Part shown: one piece after another, positions 63,255 to 64,000 of the stretch
Numbering within the stretch: the first letter of the stretch is position 1
Layout: the number at the start of each line of letters is the position of its first letter
NCBI GenBank assembly: GCA_004352715.1
Contig: SCFE01000103.1
Coordinates: 1,157,238 to 1,221,237, forward strand
Direction: 5' to 3'
From: Hofstenia miamia
Lineage: Eukaryota; Xenacoelomorpha; Acoela
Length of the DNA stretch: 64,000 nucleotides
Notes under the pieces: model-generated
Seen by the model: only the letters and a program-made list of their open reading frames with translations
What the model was told of the DNA's origin: nothing
Database searches by the model: none
Position numbers and translations under genes: made by a program

Positions 63255-63820
63255 TATATATATATATATATATATAATAGATTTAGGTATTTAAACATTT
63301 ATTAAGTTATTGGCAGGAGTTTTGCAAACTTATTTAAAGATCCAATCTAATTTTCCATAAATGAACTAAAAATTTAATAACTGGCATATAATTCAAAAAA
63401 CATGAGTACGTTTGCCGTTTTGATTTATTTTATTGATTCTTATTGATTCTATTATTTATATAAAAAATTCAAATGTCACTCCAACCGAGAAATTTCATGT
63501 CCAATATAGGAATCCATAATGGTTGACGATTGCAACCTTGAACCTCTTGATCATATTTAAAATCAATAGTTTTAAATGTTGGAGAAATAAAAGTATTGGA
63601 AGTATTCGAAAATGGCATCATGCAAATCTTTAGTATGTCTTAACAAAATCTGTAGGGAAAACCTCAAAGTTTCAGACAGAGGAAATTAATAAATCATCTA
63701 AATACAGTAAGTCCTTCATGCGACTTATTAATTTTAAAATATTAAATAACATCAAATGTAATAGTCATTAAGAGAGAATATTTTAATTAAAATTAAAATT
63801 TTAGCGCGAGACTGGTTGTT
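63255..63820. repeat. (TA)n plus 545-bp unit, copy 2, ending at a single N
   Basis: A TA run of about 21 bp and then 63276-63820, identical to 59964-60508. It stops exactly at the lone N at 63821; the sequence after the N differs from that following copy 1. The duplication begins in TA repeat and ends at a gap base, which fits a contig misjoined through the microsatellite. Confidence 0.95.
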
Positions 63821-63821
63821 N

Positions 63822-64000
63822 TATATGTACAGATCCATTATTATTACTGTTTTGTATTGCTCAGTGGGGCAACATGGTGCAACTTATAGCATTTTCAGTT
63901 TTGGTTCAGTTAGACATTTTAAGAGCCCCATTAGTGACTGACGATCAAGTTTTCCATAAGTCATCAATTTACAATAGTTAACCACTTTTTGATTGATTCG
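63822..64000. other. window end, nothing recognised
   Basis: Short AT-rich tail after the single-N gap. A CAGTGGGGCAAC string at about 63864 is too weak to call a transposon end. Confidence 0.5.

Overview
This is AT-rich eukaryotic DNA (by eye roughly 70% A+T) from a scaffold assembly with N-gaps. Degenerate LINE, Ty3/gypsy and hAT elements, very many (TA)n microsatellites, and one Golgi-type sulfotransferase-like reading frame point to an invertebrate animal. The phylum cannot be fixed from this window. No bacterial-type operons, rRNA, CRISPR arrays or convincing tRNA genes were seen.

Only one reading frame looks like a real host protein: a 422-residue, intronless, type II membrane protein on the minus strand at 40176-41444. 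Its C-terminal half keeps the layout of the Sulfotransfer_2 (heparan/chondroitin sulfotransferase-like) fold, but residues that normally hold the PAPS cofactor look replaced. All other sizeable open frames are transposon remnants, frames running through (TA)n or N, or chance frames.

Layout. 1-6.2 kb: featureless AT-rich DNA with one (TA)n tract. 6.2-13.7 kb: two hAT-type non-autonomous elements with recognisable 8-bp target duplications, plus several hAT-like end fragments. 15.4 kb: an exact 154-bp duplication around a single N. 16-17 kb: two (TA)n tracts broken by N-gaps. 20.6-22.7 kb: a ~2-kb hAT-like element set in (TA)n and containing a ~670-bp foldback. 25-29 kb: more (TA)n tracts and one copy of a dispersed repeat. 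30.5-32.2 kb: two tandem remnants of one LINE family with (AAT)n tails. 32-40 kb: mostly empty, with long compound (TA)n tracts. 40.2-41.4 kb: the sulfotransferase-like gene. 45-56.3 kb: a dense repeat graveyard holding a CR1/L2-like LINE split by a hAT MITE, another hAT element, a Ty3/gypsy gag-pol relic with an Asp-codon expansion, a second LINE, a multi-hairpin element, a second copy of the dispersed repeat, two fragments of a third LINE type, and another hAT element. 59-64 kb: a (TA)n gap, a 545-bp exact duplication ending at a single N, and an internally deleted LINE.

There is no gene cluster acting in a pathway. The main biology is transposon turnover, dominated by hAT MITEs and minus-strand LINE relics, beside one divergent sulfotransferase-like gene. 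Several duplications look like assembly artefacts. All family assignments are from reading motifs by eye; no database search was run.
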